A stretch of 64,000 nucleotides of DNA from Microbulbifer aggregans (GCF_020524005.1 NZ_JAIVKK010000005.1:303644-367643); one strand, 5' to 3'. Counted from the stretch's first letter, positions 9,998-19,357 are shown. The notes: a model not told the origin generated them from the sequence alone. Numbers and translations: made by a program.

Positions 9998-10098
9998 CAC
10001 CGGTAGCGCTGACAACAGGCAGGAAAGGAAAAGGGAGGGAAAAGAAAGGAAAATCGCCGCGGCACCGGCCACCGGGCCGGCGCCACAGTCAGCAAAAG

Positions 10099-11385
10099 CT
10101 ACTTCTTGGCCGCCGCCATAGCCTGAACCAGGGCGCCCTTGCCGACGATATCGGCAATAAAGTTGGCGGTAAGATCCGAGATCACGCGGGATTCTGCATT
10201 CATCAGGATCACAATCCCCACCTTGCGCTTCTCCGAGTAGGCCACTGCAGCGCGGAAACCAGCCACCCAGCCGCCGTGAAAGATAACGCGGTCGTCGCCC
10301 ACGGTATACAGCCGCCAGCCCAGGCCGTAGCCCGCGTGATCAATGTAATCGCGCCAGATACGGTGGCGCATATGGCGCTGGGTTTCGACCCGCTCGGTGG
10401 TCATATCGCGGATAACCTCCGGCGACAGCACTTCCGGGTAAGCGCCCATCTGCGCCTTCAGCCACTGGGCCATATCGCTGATGCTGGCATTTACGCCGGC
10501 GGCGGGGGCCGCCAGATAGTATTCCTTTTCCACCTTGACCGGTCGCCAGCCGCGGCCGGTCTGCACATGTGGTGCCGCCCGATTACTGGCCGCCATAAAG
10601 CTTTCCCACCCCAGCGAGGCATCTTCCATGGCCAGCGGCGTAAAGAAGCGATCCTTCAACTGACGGCTGTACGGCACGCCGGTCGCCTTCTGGATCACGT
10701 CTTCAATCAGGCTGAAGAGTACATTCTGGTAGCCGTAGCACTTGCCGGGCTTACAGTGGGGATCAATGGAGGAAAACATCGGCAGGATTTTTGACACCGG
10801 CCGGTTATCTTCGAGGTAGTTATCGTAGGCATTCGGGGTCAACCCCGAGGAGTGACTCAGCAGGTGCTGCACCTGCAACTGCATGGACAGCGCAGGCGTT
10901 TTGAAGCTGAGTTCGGGCACGTAGCGCACCACTTTGTCAGCCCAGCTGAACTTCTGCTCGTGCTCGAGCACTGTGGCGGTACTTGCAGCGAAAGTTTTGG
11001 AGACCGAGGCCAGGCGGAACACCGTATGCCGCGTCACCTGCTCCGTTTTGCCCTGCATACGGACACCGTAGGTGTCCATGGCAACCACCTTATCCCGGTC
11101 GACGATCACATAGGCCGCCCCCGGGATATCCTGCTGTTTCAGCAGCTGGCGAAAATAGCGGTCAAACTCTTTTGCGCTTACATCAACGCTCTTCGCTACC
11201 GCTTTGGCGCCCTCACGGGCACTCTTGTCCCCACGGCTGCCATCCGCCCACGCGGCCGCCGCGCCGGCAGCTACGACGAGCGCCAGGCCACATGCGAAGG
11301 AACGAGCCAGTCGCTGACTCAAAGACCGGCAGCCACTCGAATGCGGACGCGCCAGTGAGCTTTGAATTGCTTTGCTAATTTCCAT
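10099..11385 (-). CDS. Serine hydrolase, class C beta-lactamase / esterase family
   Basis: This 428-residue exported protein has a signal-like segment at residues ~28-48 (FACGLALVVAAGAAAAWA) after a basic N-terminus. The penicillin-binding fold motifs are visible: SVSK (SxxK, nucleophile) in FRLASVSKTFAAS, YQN (YxN) in CYGYQNVLFSL, and HGG in place of KTG. The HGG form is usual in esterase and D-aminopeptidase-like members of PF00144 rather than true AmpC. The substrate cannot be assigned and antibiotic resistance should not be assumed. A terminator lies downstream at 9974-9997. Confidence 0.9.
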   Translation of the reverse strand: MEISKAIQSSLARPHSSGCRSLSQRLARSFACGLALVVAAGAAAAWADGSRGDKSAREGAKAVAKSVDVSAKEFDRYFRQLLKQQDIPGAAYVIVDRDKVVAMDTYGVRMQGKTEQVTRHTVFRLASVSKTFAASTATVLEHEQKFSWADKVVRYVPELSFKTPALSMQLQVQHLLSHSSGLTPNAYDNYLEDNRPVSKILPMFSSIDPHCKPGKCYGYQNVLFSLIEDVIQKATGVPYSRQLKDRFFTPLAMEDASLGWESFMAASNRAAPHVQTGRGWRPVKVEKEYYLAAPAAGVNASISDMAQWLKAQMGAYPEVLSPEVIRDMTTERVETQRHMRHRIWRDYIDHAGYGLGWRLYTVGDDRVIFHGGWVAGFRAAVAYSEKRKVGIVILMNAESRVISDLTANFIADIVGKGALVQAMAAAKK

Positions 11386-11585
11386 TGTGCCGTACTACTT
11401 GTGCCGTACTACAGACTGCCGCGGCAGCGCTTGTTGAAACTTGTATTAAGACTAGCAGCCCCGGTAAAAATTCTGAGGGCCGGAAATTTTTTCAGTTGCG
11501 CCGGCATTGTAATCAAACCGGAACCATCACGCACTTTCGACCTGAAACTGTGCACAAACTGTATTATTCTGGCATTTTTTGGCAC

Positions 11586-11612
11586 AAAAAAACCGCCTTT
11601 CGGCGGTTTTTT
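11586..11612. terminator. Rho-independent terminator downstream of the peroxiredoxin gene
   Basis: The stem ACCGCC/GGCGGT with TTTC loop is flanked by A-run and T-run, so it works on both strands. It follows the peroxiredoxin stop by about 50 bases. Confidence 0.85.
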
Positions 11613-11659
11613 AGGCGAGAGTCGCACTGCGTGTAGTGCGACCTGAAATCGCGACAGGC

Positions 11660-12262
11660 TTACAGCTTGTCGGAGTTCTCGCTCAGGTAAGCTGCAACGC
11701 CTTCCGGAGAAGCGTTCATGCCCTTGTCACCTTCCTGCCAGCCAGCCGGGCAAACTTCGCCGTGCTCCTGGTGGAACGCCAGCGCGTCAACCATGCGGAT
11801 CATTTCGTCAACGTTACGGCCCAGCGGCAGATCGTTAACTACCTGGTGACGTACAACGCCTTCTTCGTCGATCAGGAAAGAACCACGGAAAGCAACGCCG
11901 CCTTCAGACTCAACGTCGTAGGCCTGGCAGATTTCGTGCTTAACGTCAGCAACCAGGGTGTACTTAACCGGGCCGATGCCGCCGTCGTTCACCGGGGTGT
12001 TACGCCATGCGTTGTGGGAGAACTGGGAGTCGATGGAAACACCGATAACCTCAACACCACGCTTCTGGAATTCTTCGAAACGGTGGTCGAAGGCGATCAG
12101 CTCAGAAGGACATACGAAGGTGAAGTCCAGCGGGTAGAAGAAAACTACAGCTTTCTTGCCTTTGATGGCTTCTGCCAGGTTGTAAGTGTCAACGATTTCG
12201 CCGTTGCCCAGTACAGCCGCAGCAGTGAAGTCCGGAGCGGGCTTGCCTACCAATACAGCCAT
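11660..12262 (-). CDS. Typical 2-Cys peroxiredoxin (AhpC/Prx1 type)
   Basis: This thiol peroxidase reduces hydrogen peroxide and organic peroxides. The 200-residue protein carries the peroxidatic cysteine in FYPLDFTFVCPSE and the resolving cysteine in HGEVCPAGW, the typical 2-Cys arrangement. The sequence is of the Prx1/AhpC class rather than Bcp. No ahpF reductase is adjacent, so thioredoxin or another donor is likely. The start has a perfect AGGAGG seven bases upstream. Two OxyR-like half motifs lie upstream (12316-12362). Confidence 0.95.
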   Translation of the reverse strand: MAVLVGKPAPDFTAAAVLGNGEIVDTYNLAEAIKGKKAVVFFYPLDFTFVCPSELIAFDHRFEEFQKRGVEVIGVSIDSQFSHNAWRNTPVNDGGIGPVKYTLVADVKHEICQAYDVESEGGVAFRGSFLIDEEGVVRHQVVNDLPLGRNVDEMIRMVDALAFHQEHGEVCPAGWQEGDKGMNASPEGVAAYLSENSDKL

Positions 12263-12315
12263 GAGAACCTCCTCAATGAGATATGAATTGCTGTGAGAGT
12301 TGGATTGATCAATTT

Positions 12316-12362
12316 ATAACCGACGGCTATAAATTTATTAAAGATCGATAGTGGCCGGCTAT
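12316..12362 (-). promoter_or_regulatory. Tandem ATAR-N7-CTAT motifs, OxyR-like, upstream of peroxiredoxin
   Basis: ATAACCGACGGCTAT (12316-12330) and ATAGTGGCCGGCTAT (12348-12362) both fit the outer pattern of an OxyR half site, ATAG-N7-CTAT, the first with one mismatch. Their start-to-start distance is 32 bases, one helical turn more than the canonical 22. They lie 54-100 bases upstream of the peroxiredoxin start. Confidence 0.4.
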
Positions 12363-12532
12363 GATACACAGCGCCTCATACCAGTCCCATTAATTTTTTA
12401 TATAAAGGCAATAGCAGGCGCCACCGACCAGCCGCTCAAATCTGCGCACTCCGAAAACTCGCAAGTCAGGTATTTCCCATCCGGTCACTCCGGGGCCAAC
12501 TAGACTAATTACCAGGCAGTCAATGAAACTTA

Positions 12533-12561
12533 TTGACACTCATTCTCATTACCAATAAGAT
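12533..12561 (+). promoter_or_regulatory. Sigma-70 promoter with overlapping Fur-like box for bfd
   Basis: A consensus TTGACA (12533-12538), a 17-base spacer and TAAGAT (12556-12561) form a strong-looking promoter 49 bases before the bfd start. The spacer is CTCATTCTCATTACCAA, which resembles a Fur box (TCTCATTA plus AAT repeats). Iron-dependent repression is inferred, as for bfd in other gammaproteobacteria. Confidence 0.65.
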
Positions 12562-12609
12562 CCAAGCCAACTTACTCTTACTAATCATTTTTGCGCCAGG
12601 TTATCTGCG

Positions 12610-12822
12610 ATGTACGTATGTATCTGTAAAGGCATTACCGACAGCCAGATCAAAGAAGCCGTTTACGACGGTTCTACGTCCGTGAAATCGCTGCGTCGCC
12701 ACCTCGGCGTTTCCTCCCAGTGCGGTCGCTGTGCCGAGCTGACCCAGGAGATCATCGACGAAACCATGGCCGGCGGCGTGATGGCCACAGCCAACAGCGG
12801 GCTGTTTTACTCAGCCTCCTGA
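12610..12822 (+). CDS. bfd: Bacterioferritin-associated ferredoxin
   Basis: Bfd is a small [2Fe-2S] protein that reduces the heme of bacterioferritin to release stored iron. The 70-residue protein has the four-cysteine pattern MYVCICKGITD and SSQCGRCAE, the ligand set of the BFD-like fold. A promoter with a Fur-like box sits directly upstream, fitting induction under iron starvation. The likely partner gene bfr is 1.8 kb downstream, with a DUF2254 gene between them. Confidence 0.95.
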   Translation: MYVCICKGITDSQIKEAVYDGSTSVKSLRRHLGVSSQCGRCAELTQEIIDETMAGGVMATANSGLFYSAS

Positions 12823-12997
12823 TCGAACCCAGATTTCCCTGCGGGTACCGACCTTCTCTCCCGGCACCCGCTATCCCCCCCAGCCTCTCTTTCAGCACCC
12901 CAGTTCCACCAGCAAGCACCTGCCACTGTTCTATCTTTAATGGCGTCGCCCCAATATCGCGCCGGAGTCCTGTGACCCGAGCCCCATAAAGAGCCCC

Positions 12998-14317
12998 ATG
13001 AAACAGCAGTTGCTGCACCTGACGGAACGCCTGCGCGCCAGCTTCTGGCTGATACCCGCAGTAATGATGGCCGCCGCAATACTGCTGGCGCACGGCCTGC
13101 TGGCACTGGACCAGCAACTACAGATCGATCACCTGCCCGGATTCCGCTGGCTGGAACTGCGTGATCACGACAGCGCCCGCTCACTACTCTCCACAATTGC
13201 CGGCAGCACCATTACCGTCGCCGGTACCGTATTTTCCATTACCACCGTTGCCCTCACCCTTGCCGCCAACCAGTTTGGGCCGCATCTGGTGCAGAACTTT
13301 ATCCGCGACCGCGGCACGCAGATTTCCCTGGGGATTTTTCTTGCCACCTTTGTATACGCGTTAATGGTTATGCGCGGCATCGATGCAGGAAACAGCAACG
13401 GCAAAAGCCAGAGCCTGGCGGTCAGCACCGCCATCCTGCTCGCCCTGTTTTGTATCGCCTACCTGATTTACTTCATTCACAACGTGGCGCAATCCATCCA
13501 GGTGGACAACATCACGTTCCATATCAATCGCGAATTTCGCCACGCCATCGAGCAGATTTATCCGACGGAGGAAAGCCGCGACCCGCGCAACCGCCGTATC
13601 CCCCTGCGCGATCTGAATCTGGGAGACGACTGCCTTCGCATACCTGCCGAGTACGGCGGCTACGTACAACTGATCGACCGGGAAAAGCTGCAGAAGTGGG
13701 CTACGGTCAACCGTTGCCGGGTGCAGCTCGAGTGCCACCCCGGAACCTACCTCAACCACTGGAGCTGCATGGCGAGCATTTTTGATCCGCCGCGGAATAA
13801 GGATACCGGGGAGATTGGCGCAGCAATCCGCAGTGCAATCACGATTGGCTCACAACCAACCTCCGAACAGGACATCATTTTCTCCATCCGCCAGCTGGCG
13901 CAAATTGCCGTGCGTGCGCTGTCCCCGGGCGTCAACGATCCCTACACCGCCTATGCCTGTATCGACCGACTCATTGATGGCATCGGCGTAGTACTGCAGC
14001 GCCCGCCCCTGCCCAATTGTTTCCACGATGACGAACAGCAATTGCGGCTGGTCACCAGCGAGCTGGACTTTGCCGACGTACTCGCCGCCGCGCTGGATGA
14101 AATTCGCGAATACGGCAGCCAGAGTGCCGTGGTCATGCTGCATTTACTGGGCGCACTCAACGAGCTCGCCAGCATCTGCTCCCGCGACGAAGACAAGCGC
14201 GCCCTGAAACACAGCCTCGAACGGCTGGCAGAAGACTGCGAAAACCTGATCAAAGACAAATTCGATACCGCGGCCATCCAGAGAAAAATTGCCGAGGTCC
14301 ACAACCGGCTCGCATAG
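12998..14317 (+). CDS. DUF2254 family integral membrane protein
   Basis: This 439-residue protein has four hydrophobic segments in its first ~165 residues (around residues 15-35, 65-90, 110-130 and 142-165) followed by a soluble region of ~270 residues. The stretch PGVNDPYTAYACIDRL in the soluble half is strongly conserved in DUF2254. The function of the family is unknown. The start ATG has no strong Shine-Dalgarno. It lies between bfd and bfr; that position may be chance, since no overlap or tight spacing ties it to either. Confidence 0.9.
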   Translation: MKQQLLHLTERLRASFWLIPAVMMAAAILLAHGLLALDQQLQIDHLPGFRWLELRDHDSARSLLSTIAGSTITVAGTVFSITTVALTLAANQFGPHLVQNFIRDRGTQISLGIFLATFVYALMVMRGIDAGNSNGKSQSLAVSTAILLALFCIAYLIYFIHNVAQSIQVDNITFHINREFRHAIEQIYPTEESRDPRNRRIPLRDLNLGDDCLRIPAEYGGYVQLIDREKLQKWATVNRCRVQLECHPGTYLNHWSCMASIFDPPRNKDTGEIGAAIRSAITIGSQPTSEQDIIFSIRQLAQIAVRALSPGVNDPYTAYACIDRLIDGIGVVLQRPPLPNCFHDDEQQLRLVTSELDFADVLAAALDEIREYGSQSAVVMLHLLGALNELASICSRDEDKRALKHSLERLAEDCENLIKDKFDTAAIQRKIAEVHNRLA

Positions 14318-14363
14318 TTTCCACAAACCGCCCGGACGAGAGCACACGCAAACAATCGAAACA

Positions 14364-14380
14364 GCAATTGTTCTCATTGC
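14364..14380 (+). promoter_or_regulatory. Possible Fur-like site upstream of bfr
   Basis: GCAATTGTTCTCATTGC contains AATTGTTCTCATT, similar to the AATNATTCTCATT part of Fur boxes and imperfectly palindromic. It is ~240 bases from the bfr start, which is far for a promoter site. Confidence 0.3.
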
Positions 14381-14618
14381 ATTTTTCTGCTGCTTTCCCG
14401 TTAATTTTCGTGCTTTTTGCCCGCATGTTTCCCGAAAATCCTTTCTTGACTTGCGATTTCCAGCGCCGCAAACTCACCTCGCTCATCCGCTGCGACCCTA
14501 CAATTAGGGCTATTAAAAGGGACGTCTGAAATTCGACAGGATTTTGTTCGAGACGCCCGACGCGCGAACCGAATTCAGTAATTAATAAAATGTCCCTCCA
14601 GGGCGAAAGGAGAAAGCA

Positions 14619-15101
14619 ATGAAAGGCGATCCCAAGGTCATCGAACATCTGAACAAGGCACTGGGCAACGAGCTCATTGCCATCAACCAGTATTTCCTGC
14701 ACTCGCGGATGTTCAAAGACTGGGGCCTGAAAGAACTGGCCGACAAGGAATACCACGAGTCCATCGACGAGATGAAGCACGCCGACTGGCTCATCGAACG
14801 CATCCTGTTCCTGGAAGGTATCCCCAACCTGCAGCACCTGGGCAAACTGCTGATCGGTGAAAACACCGAAGAAATGCTCAAGTGCGACCTGAAGCTGGAG
14901 CAGAAAGCCATTCCGGACCTGCGTGACGGCATCGCCTACTGTGAATCGGTACGCGATTACGGCAGCCGCGAACTGCTGCAACGAATCCTCGACTCTGAAG
15001 AAGAACACGTAGACTGGCTGGAAACCCAGATCAGCCTGATCGACAAAGTGGGCCTGCAGAACTATCTGCAGACACAGATGGAAAAAGCTTCCGAGGAATA
15101 A
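14619..15101 (+). CDS. bfr: Bacterioferritin
   Basis: This heme-containing 24-mer ferritin stores iron as ferric mineral. The 160-residue protein is close to the E. coli family pattern. The heme ligand Met52 is present ([11 protein letters not shown]). The ferroxidase ligands Glu18 ([10 protein letters not shown]), Glu51, His54, the later Glu near residue 94 and EEEHVDWLE near 127-130 are all in place, so this is an active subunit rather than a heme-only partner. AAAGGAGAAAGC provides a strong ribosome site. A bidirectional terminator follows. Confidence 0.98.
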   Translation: MKGDPKVIEHLNKALGNELIAINQYFLHSRMFKDWGLKELADKEYHESIDEMKHADWLIERILFLEGIPNLQHLGKLLIGENTEEMLKCDLKLEQKAIPDLRDGIAYCESVRDYGSRELLQRILDSEEEHVDWLETQISLIDKVGLQNYLQTQMEKASEE

Positions 15102-15122
15102 CCGCTATTCCTGCAGGAGCCT

Positions 15123-15190
15123 GTAGGAGCTTGCTTGCAAGTGAACCAACTGGTGCCTGGCCCACCATTCGCCGGCAAGCCGGCTCCTAC
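15123..15190. repeat. Inverted REP pair (REPIN/BIME)
   Basis: GTAGGAGCTTGCTTGCAAG (from 15123) is followed 25 bases later by an inverted second unit (15169-15190) whose complement reads GTAGGAGCCGGCTTGCCGGC. This is the GTAGGAGC-type REP known from Pseudomonas, arranged as a pair. Further single copies are at 23031, 63275 and 63430. Confidence 0.85.
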
Positions 15191-15203
15191 ACAAAATCGA
15201 GAC

Positions 15204-15239
15204 ATAAAAAAACCGCGGTCATCGCCGCGGTTTTTTTAT
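15204..15239. terminator. Bidirectional terminator between bfr and grxD
   Basis: The stem AACCGCGG/CCGCGGTT with loop TCATCG is flanked by A-run and T-run, suitable for both convergent genes. Confidence 0.88.
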
Positions 15240-15261
15240 GTCCGGAACAAACCGGGATCGA

Positions 15262-15594
15262 TCACTCGCCTTCAGCAGCACTGCCGGCAGCTTCATCGAC
15301 CAGGGTCTTCAGCTCGCCGTTCTCATACATCTCCATGATGATGTCACAGCCACCGATCAGCTCCTGCTTCACCCACAGCTGTGGGAAAGTCGGCCAGTTG
15401 GCATACTTGGGAAGCTCTGCACGAATATCCGGGTTAGCCAGAATGTCCACGTAGGCAAAGCGCTGGCCACAGGCCATCAGCGCCTGGGACGCGCGCATGG
15501 AAAATCCACACTGGGGCGCGTTGGGGCTGCCTTTCATATAGAGCAGGATGTCGTTATCAGAGATCTGCTGCTTGATGTTCTCCAGAGTATCCAT
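15262..15594 (-). CDS. grxD: Monothiol glutaredoxin (Grx4 type)
   Basis: Monothiol glutaredoxins with a CGFS centre bind a glutathione-coordinated [2Fe-2S] cluster and take part in iron-sulfur transfer. The start is placed at MDTLENIKQQI, giving 110 residues as in E. coli GrxD; the upstream extension of the frame is not protein-like. The motif is seen in MKGSPNAPQCGFSMRA, and the glutathione-binding WPTFPQLWVKQELIGGCDI follows. Its position beside the bfd/bfr iron genes fits iron homeostasis, though it is convergent to them. Confidence 0.97.
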   Translation of the reverse strand: MDTLENIKQQISDNDILLYMKGSPNAPQCGFSMRASQALMACGQRFAYVDILANPDIRAELPKYANWPTFPQLWVKQELIGGCDIIMEMYENGELKTLVDEAAGSAAEGE

Positions 15595-15839
15595 AGGGAT
15601 GACTAACCTCGGGTTGTATGACCTTGTTGACCTGTCTGGTCGCGATAAGCGCACGAGCGGCGCTGGTACCGGCACTGACACAGATGCGCGCGGGGCGGCA
15701 TTGTACCCCAGTAAGCCCCCTACCAGAAAAGCCCCCCGATAACAGAGACTGCAAATGCCCTCCTCCACCCGGCTCGGGCCGGGTTACTTGTCGGACGGGC
15801 GGCGGGCGAACCGCCCACAGAGGGACGGCCGCCACTACT

Positions 15840-15897
15840 CTATAGGCACTTTCTATAAGTACTCTCTATAGCCTCCACCCTATATCGGCGACTATAG
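15840..15897. repeat. Five CTATA motifs at ~13-bp intervals
   Basis: CTATA begins at 15840, 15853, 15866, 15880 and 15892 (spacing 13, 13, 14, 12). The array is in the spacer between the DUF900 hydrolase stop and grxD, about 250 bases upstream of the grxD start. The regular spacing is visible directly; a role as operator is inference. Confidence 0.6.
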
Positions 15898-15904
15898 GCC
15901 AGGA

Positions 15905-16912
15905 TCAGTCAACGGGTTCCGGCGTCCCCGCCCAAACGCCGGGCTCACGGCGCGGCAATTCAGATTCCCGGCCCAATGGCCCGCGCAGGTCGACGATTTT
16001 TGACTCGATACACTGACGGACAAGGTACGCAACCGGGCTGCCATTGCCGCGCTCATCCTTCAGGAAATACGTATGCCCCTTCGGGTCAAACTCATTGTTG
16101 AAGCGGCTGCAGTCGAACGCGAAGACATTTTTCGGGGTTTTCTCGATATCTTCCGGCCCCGTCAGGCCCAGGCGCCGGGAGATAGTGAGGCGGCGAATAT
16201 TCGCCAGTTTGCTGGCCGGCATCGCCCAGTCATCGCTGGCGTGGAATGTCAGGACCCGGTTGGCGGCATCGGCAAGGTGACGTCCATCTTCGCCCGCCTC
16301 GAAAATATCGTTGGTGACATCCGCCGCCACCATAAAGATATTGCTGAAGAGCCTCGGCATGGATCCGCCACCAAAGCTTTTCACCCAGTGGGCCACCCCT
16401 TCCGTCAGCACGCGGCCACCCATAGAGTGGGCCAGGATATTCATACGGCGGAAACAGGGGTCGCTGAGGGAAATATTGGTATCGCGCCATTGCATAAATT
16501 TGCCCAGCGCTCGCGCGAGTGCTTTTGCCGAATCTGAAGCGGCCTCCTGATCGTCCCAATAATCATCCAGAAGGTGCAACACAGAATCATCGTCACAGGG
16601 CCAGATAAACGGGATGACAATGCTGGTCTCGCCCATCAACTCCTGCAGGATTTTGGCATTCGGGAAAATCTCCCGCTCCGGCGTATTGTTGAAACCGTGG
16701 ATGTAAAACAGCACCTGCTCGGCCCGAGGGTTATCGGTTTTGAGCCGGCTGAAAAACTCGGTTGCCCCAAGCTCGAGATATTCCCCCTCGCTCGGGCGCT
16801 CACAAAAATAGATATTCGGGAGCGGTACCGTATTCTGGGTACTGAAGGTAAGCGCGCGGCCTGCTTTGGATTCCGGTCCCTGGTCCGGAGTGCGGTTGGT
16901 AATGAAGTACAT
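15905..16912 (-). CDS. Alpha/beta hydrolase, DUF900-like
   Basis: This 335-residue cytoplasmic protein has no signal peptide. The start is the ATG of MYFITNRTPDQG, preceded by a strong AAGGAGG; the frame extension to 16960 is unlikely. It has VLFYIHGFNNTPE (oxyanion-hole region), the nucleophile elbow ILAHSMGGRVL and late Asp and His candidates, as in the DUF900 esterase-like family (PF05990). The substrate is unknown. It stands alone, with an array of CTATA motifs immediately downstream. Confidence 0.82.
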   Translation of the reverse strand: MYFITNRTPDQGPESKAGRALTFSTQNTVPLPNIYFCERPSEGEYLELGATEFFSRLKTDNPRAEQVLFYIHGFNNTPEREIFPNAKILQELMGETSIVIPFIWPCDDDSVLHLLDDYWDDQEAASDSAKALARALGKFMQWRDTNISLSDPCFRRMNILAHSMGGRVLTEGVAHWVKSFGGGSMPRLFSNIFMVAADVTNDIFEAGEDGRHLADAANRVLTFHASDDWAMPASKLANIRRLTISRRLGLTGPEDIEKTPKNVFAFDCSRFNNEFDPKGHTYFLKDERGNGSPVAYLVRQCIESKIVDLRGPLGRESELPRREPGVWAGTPEPVD

Positions 16913-17198
16913 GAAGTCCTCCTTGTTCGTGCTGGTCGAATAATTGACCCGACAGCGCATCCTTGCACCACGATATGCACGGGCGTACCTATCTTAAGAC
17001 CGAATGGAACAAGCAGTCGATTTCATACCGTTACAGGCAATACGCGCCAGTTACTATTTGGCGATCCCCAGTCTGTGGCGCGTCATCGTCTCTGTGCTAA
17101 TATTGCCGGCTTCCCGGGGAAATTGCGGTCAAGCGTCACTTCAGGCGTATTTTCTGCGGTTTTCCCTTTCTTTGGCCCACCTATAGAGGAGATAGCAA

Positions 17199-18386
17199 GT
17201 GGCCACACCCGCACTGATGCAGAATTATGGCAACAGAACCCTGACCCTGGTCCGGGGCGAAGGTAACTATGTGTGGGACGACGCTGGCCGACGATACCTC
17301 GACGCTATCTCCGGTATCGCCGTGTGCGGCCTCGGCCACTGCCATCCGGCCGTCACCGAAGCCATCCAGGATCAGGCGCAGACCCTGCTGCACGTGTCCA
17401 ACCTCTATAACATTCCCCCCCAGGAGCAACTGGCGGAAAAACTGGTTGGCCTGTCGGGCATGGACAATGTGTTCTTTTCCAACTCCGGCGCCGAAGCCAA
17501 CGAGGCGGCGATCAAGCTGGCGCGCAAGCTCGGCAACGAGCGCGGTTACGCCTGCCCGAAAATTATCGTGACCGAAGGTGCATTCCACGGTCGCACCCTG
17601 GCCACCCTAACCGCCACCGGCAATGCGAAAGTCCAGCAGGGCTTTGCGCCGCTGCCGGAAGGCTTCCTGCGGGTGCCTTACAACGACGTGGCCGCCATCG
17701 AAAAGCTCGCCGCCGAACACGATGAAATCGTCGCTATCATGCTGGAGCCGGTACAGGGCGAAGGCGGTATCCGCGTCCCCGACGCCGACTACCTGGCGCG
17801 CCTGCGCGCACTGTGTGACCAGCAGGACTGGCTGCTGATGCTGGACGAAATCCAGACCGCCAACGGCCGCAGCGGCAAGATGTTCGCCTATCAGCACACC
17901 GACGGCCTGCTGCCCGACGTCGTAACCACCGCCAAGGGCCTGGGTAATGGTGTACCCATCGGCGCCTGCCTGGCCCGCGGTAAAGCCGCGGAACTGTTCA
18001 CTGCTGGCAGCCACGGCTCCACCTTTGGCGGCAACCCGCTGGCGTGTCGTGCCGGTTCCGCGGTACTGGACACCCTGGAACGTGAAGCACTGGTCGAGCG
18101 CGCCGAGCAGCTCGGCATCCAGCTACTGGATCAGCTCAAAAGCGAGCTGGCGCACTGCGCCCACGTGACCGATATCCGCGGCCTCGGCCTGCTGATCGGC
18201 ATCGAACTGGATCGCCCCTGTGCCGAACTCGTCGACCAGGCCCGCACCCAGGGCTTGCTGATTAATGTCACTGCAGGCAATGTAGTGCGTTTGCTGCCGC
18301 CGCTGACCCTGAGCGATTCGGAGTGCAGCCATCTCGCGCTTACCGTGGCCGCACTGGTACGCGACTTTGCCCAACAGGCCGCCTGA
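17199..18386 (+). CDS. argD: Acetylornithine aminotransferase
   Basis: This PLP-dependent transaminase of arginine synthesis converts N-acetylglutamate semialdehyde to N-acetylornithine, and often also serves lysine synthesis. It is a 395-residue class III aminotransferase with GAEANEAAIKLAR, EPVQGEGG, the catalytic lysine in VVTTAKGLGNGVPIGA and GSTFGGNPLACRAG. The start is GTG with GAGGAGAT ten bases upstream. argF follows by 18 bases, an argD-argF operon. Confidence 0.95.
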   Translation: MATPALMQNYGNRTLTLVRGEGNYVWDDAGRRYLDAISGIAVCGLGHCHPAVTEAIQDQAQTLLHVSNLYNIPPQEQLAEKLVGLSGMDNVFFSNSGAEANEAAIKLARKLGNERGYACPKIIVTEGAFHGRTLATLTATGNAKVQQGFAPLPEGFLRVPYNDVAAIEKLAAEHDEIVAIMLEPVQGEGGIRVPDADYLARLRALCDQQDWLLMLDEIQTANGRSGKMFAYQHTDGLLPDVVTTAKGLGNGVPIGACLARGKAAELFTAGSHGSTFGGNPLACRAGSAVLDTLEREALVERAEQLGIQLLDQLKSELAHCAHVTDIRGLGLLIGIELDRPCAELVDQARTQGLLINVTAGNVVRLLPPLTLSDSECSHLALTVAALVRDFAQQAA

Positions 18387-18404
18387 TTTACGGAGGAATT
18401 ACCC

Positions 18405-19319
18405 ATGGCAGTCAGACACTTTCTCACCCTCCTCGACCTGAGCAAGGACGAGCTGCGCGGCATCATCGAACGCGCCATCGAACTCAAGGCCCTGCGCAAG
18501 CAGGGCATCGCCAGCGAGCCGTTCCGCAACAAAGTGCTGGGGATGATTTTCGAGAAGTCCTCTACCCGCACCCGGGTTTCCTTTGAGGCGGGCATGGCAC
18601 AGATGGGCGGCAGCGCCCTGTTCCTGTCCCCGCGCGACACCCAGCTGGGCCGCGGCGAACCGATTGAAGACAGCGCGCGCGTCATCTCGCGCATGGTCGA
18701 TATGGTGATGATCCGCACCTTCGGCCACAACGTGCTCGAGCGCTTTGCCGAGTACAGCCAGGTACCGGTGATCAACGCCCTGTCCGACAGCTACCACCCC
18801 TGCCAGCTGCTGGCCGACCTGCAAACCTATGTAGAACACCGCGGCAGCCCCGAAGGCAAAGTGGTGGCCTGGGTAGGCGATGGCAACAACATGTGCCACT
18901 CCTACATCAACGCCGCCCTGCAGTACGACTTTGAACTGCGCATCGCCTGCCCTGAAGGCTACGACCCGGACGAGAGCATCCTCGCCACCGCCAAAGACCG
19001 CGTGCAGGTTGTGCGCAAGCCGCAGGATGCCGTGCGCGGTGCCGACTGGGTGGCCACCGATGTGTGGGCCTCCATGGGCCAGGAGACCGAGCAACAGATC
19101 CGCATGAAAGCGTTTGACGGCTTCCTGGTGGATCACGAGCTGATGAGCCACGCTAACAACGATGCCATCTTCATGCACTGCCTGCCGGCACACCGCGGTG
19201 AGGAAGTCAGCGGCGAACTGCTGGAAGACGACAAAATCTCTGTGGTCTGGGATGAAGCGGAAAACCGCCTGCACGCCCAGAAGGCATTGATGGAGTTCCT
19301 GCTGGAAAGCGGCAGCTGA
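18405..19319 (+). CDS. argF: Ornithine carbamoyltransferase
   Basis: The enzyme joins carbamoyl phosphate to ornithine to form citrulline. The 304-residue protein shows the carbamoyl-phosphate site [23 protein letters not shown], and the ornithine-site [26 protein letters not shown] is a strong ribosome site. The gene is directly downstream of argD and ends in a terminator at 19326-19357. Confidence 0.97.
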   Translation: MAVRHFLTLLDLSKDELRGIIERAIELKALRKQGIASEPFRNKVLGMIFEKSSTRTRVSFEAGMAQMGGSALFLSPRDTQLGRGEPIEDSARVISRMVDMVMIRTFGHNVLERFAEYSQVPVINALSDSYHPCQLLADLQTYVEHRGSPEGKVVAWVGDGNNMCHSYINAALQYDFELRIACPEGYDPDESILATAKDRVQVVRKPQDAVRGADWVATDVWASMGQETEQQIRMKAFDGFLVDHELMSHANNDAIFMHCLPAHRGEEVSGELLEDDKISVVWDEAENRLHAQKALMEFLLESGS

Positions 19320-19325
19320 TGTCGC

Positions 19326-19357
19326 AAAGGCGCCGGGTCACCCGGCGCCTTTTTTTG
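19326..19357 (+). terminator. Terminator of argD-argF
   Basis: The stem AGGCGCCGGG/CCCGGCGCCT with TCA loop is followed by a run of seven T residues. Confidence 0.92.

Noticed and set aside
10099..11385. AmpC beta-lactamase
   Set aside because: SxxK and YxN are present but the third motif is HGG and the context is housekeeping; a resistance role cannot be supported.
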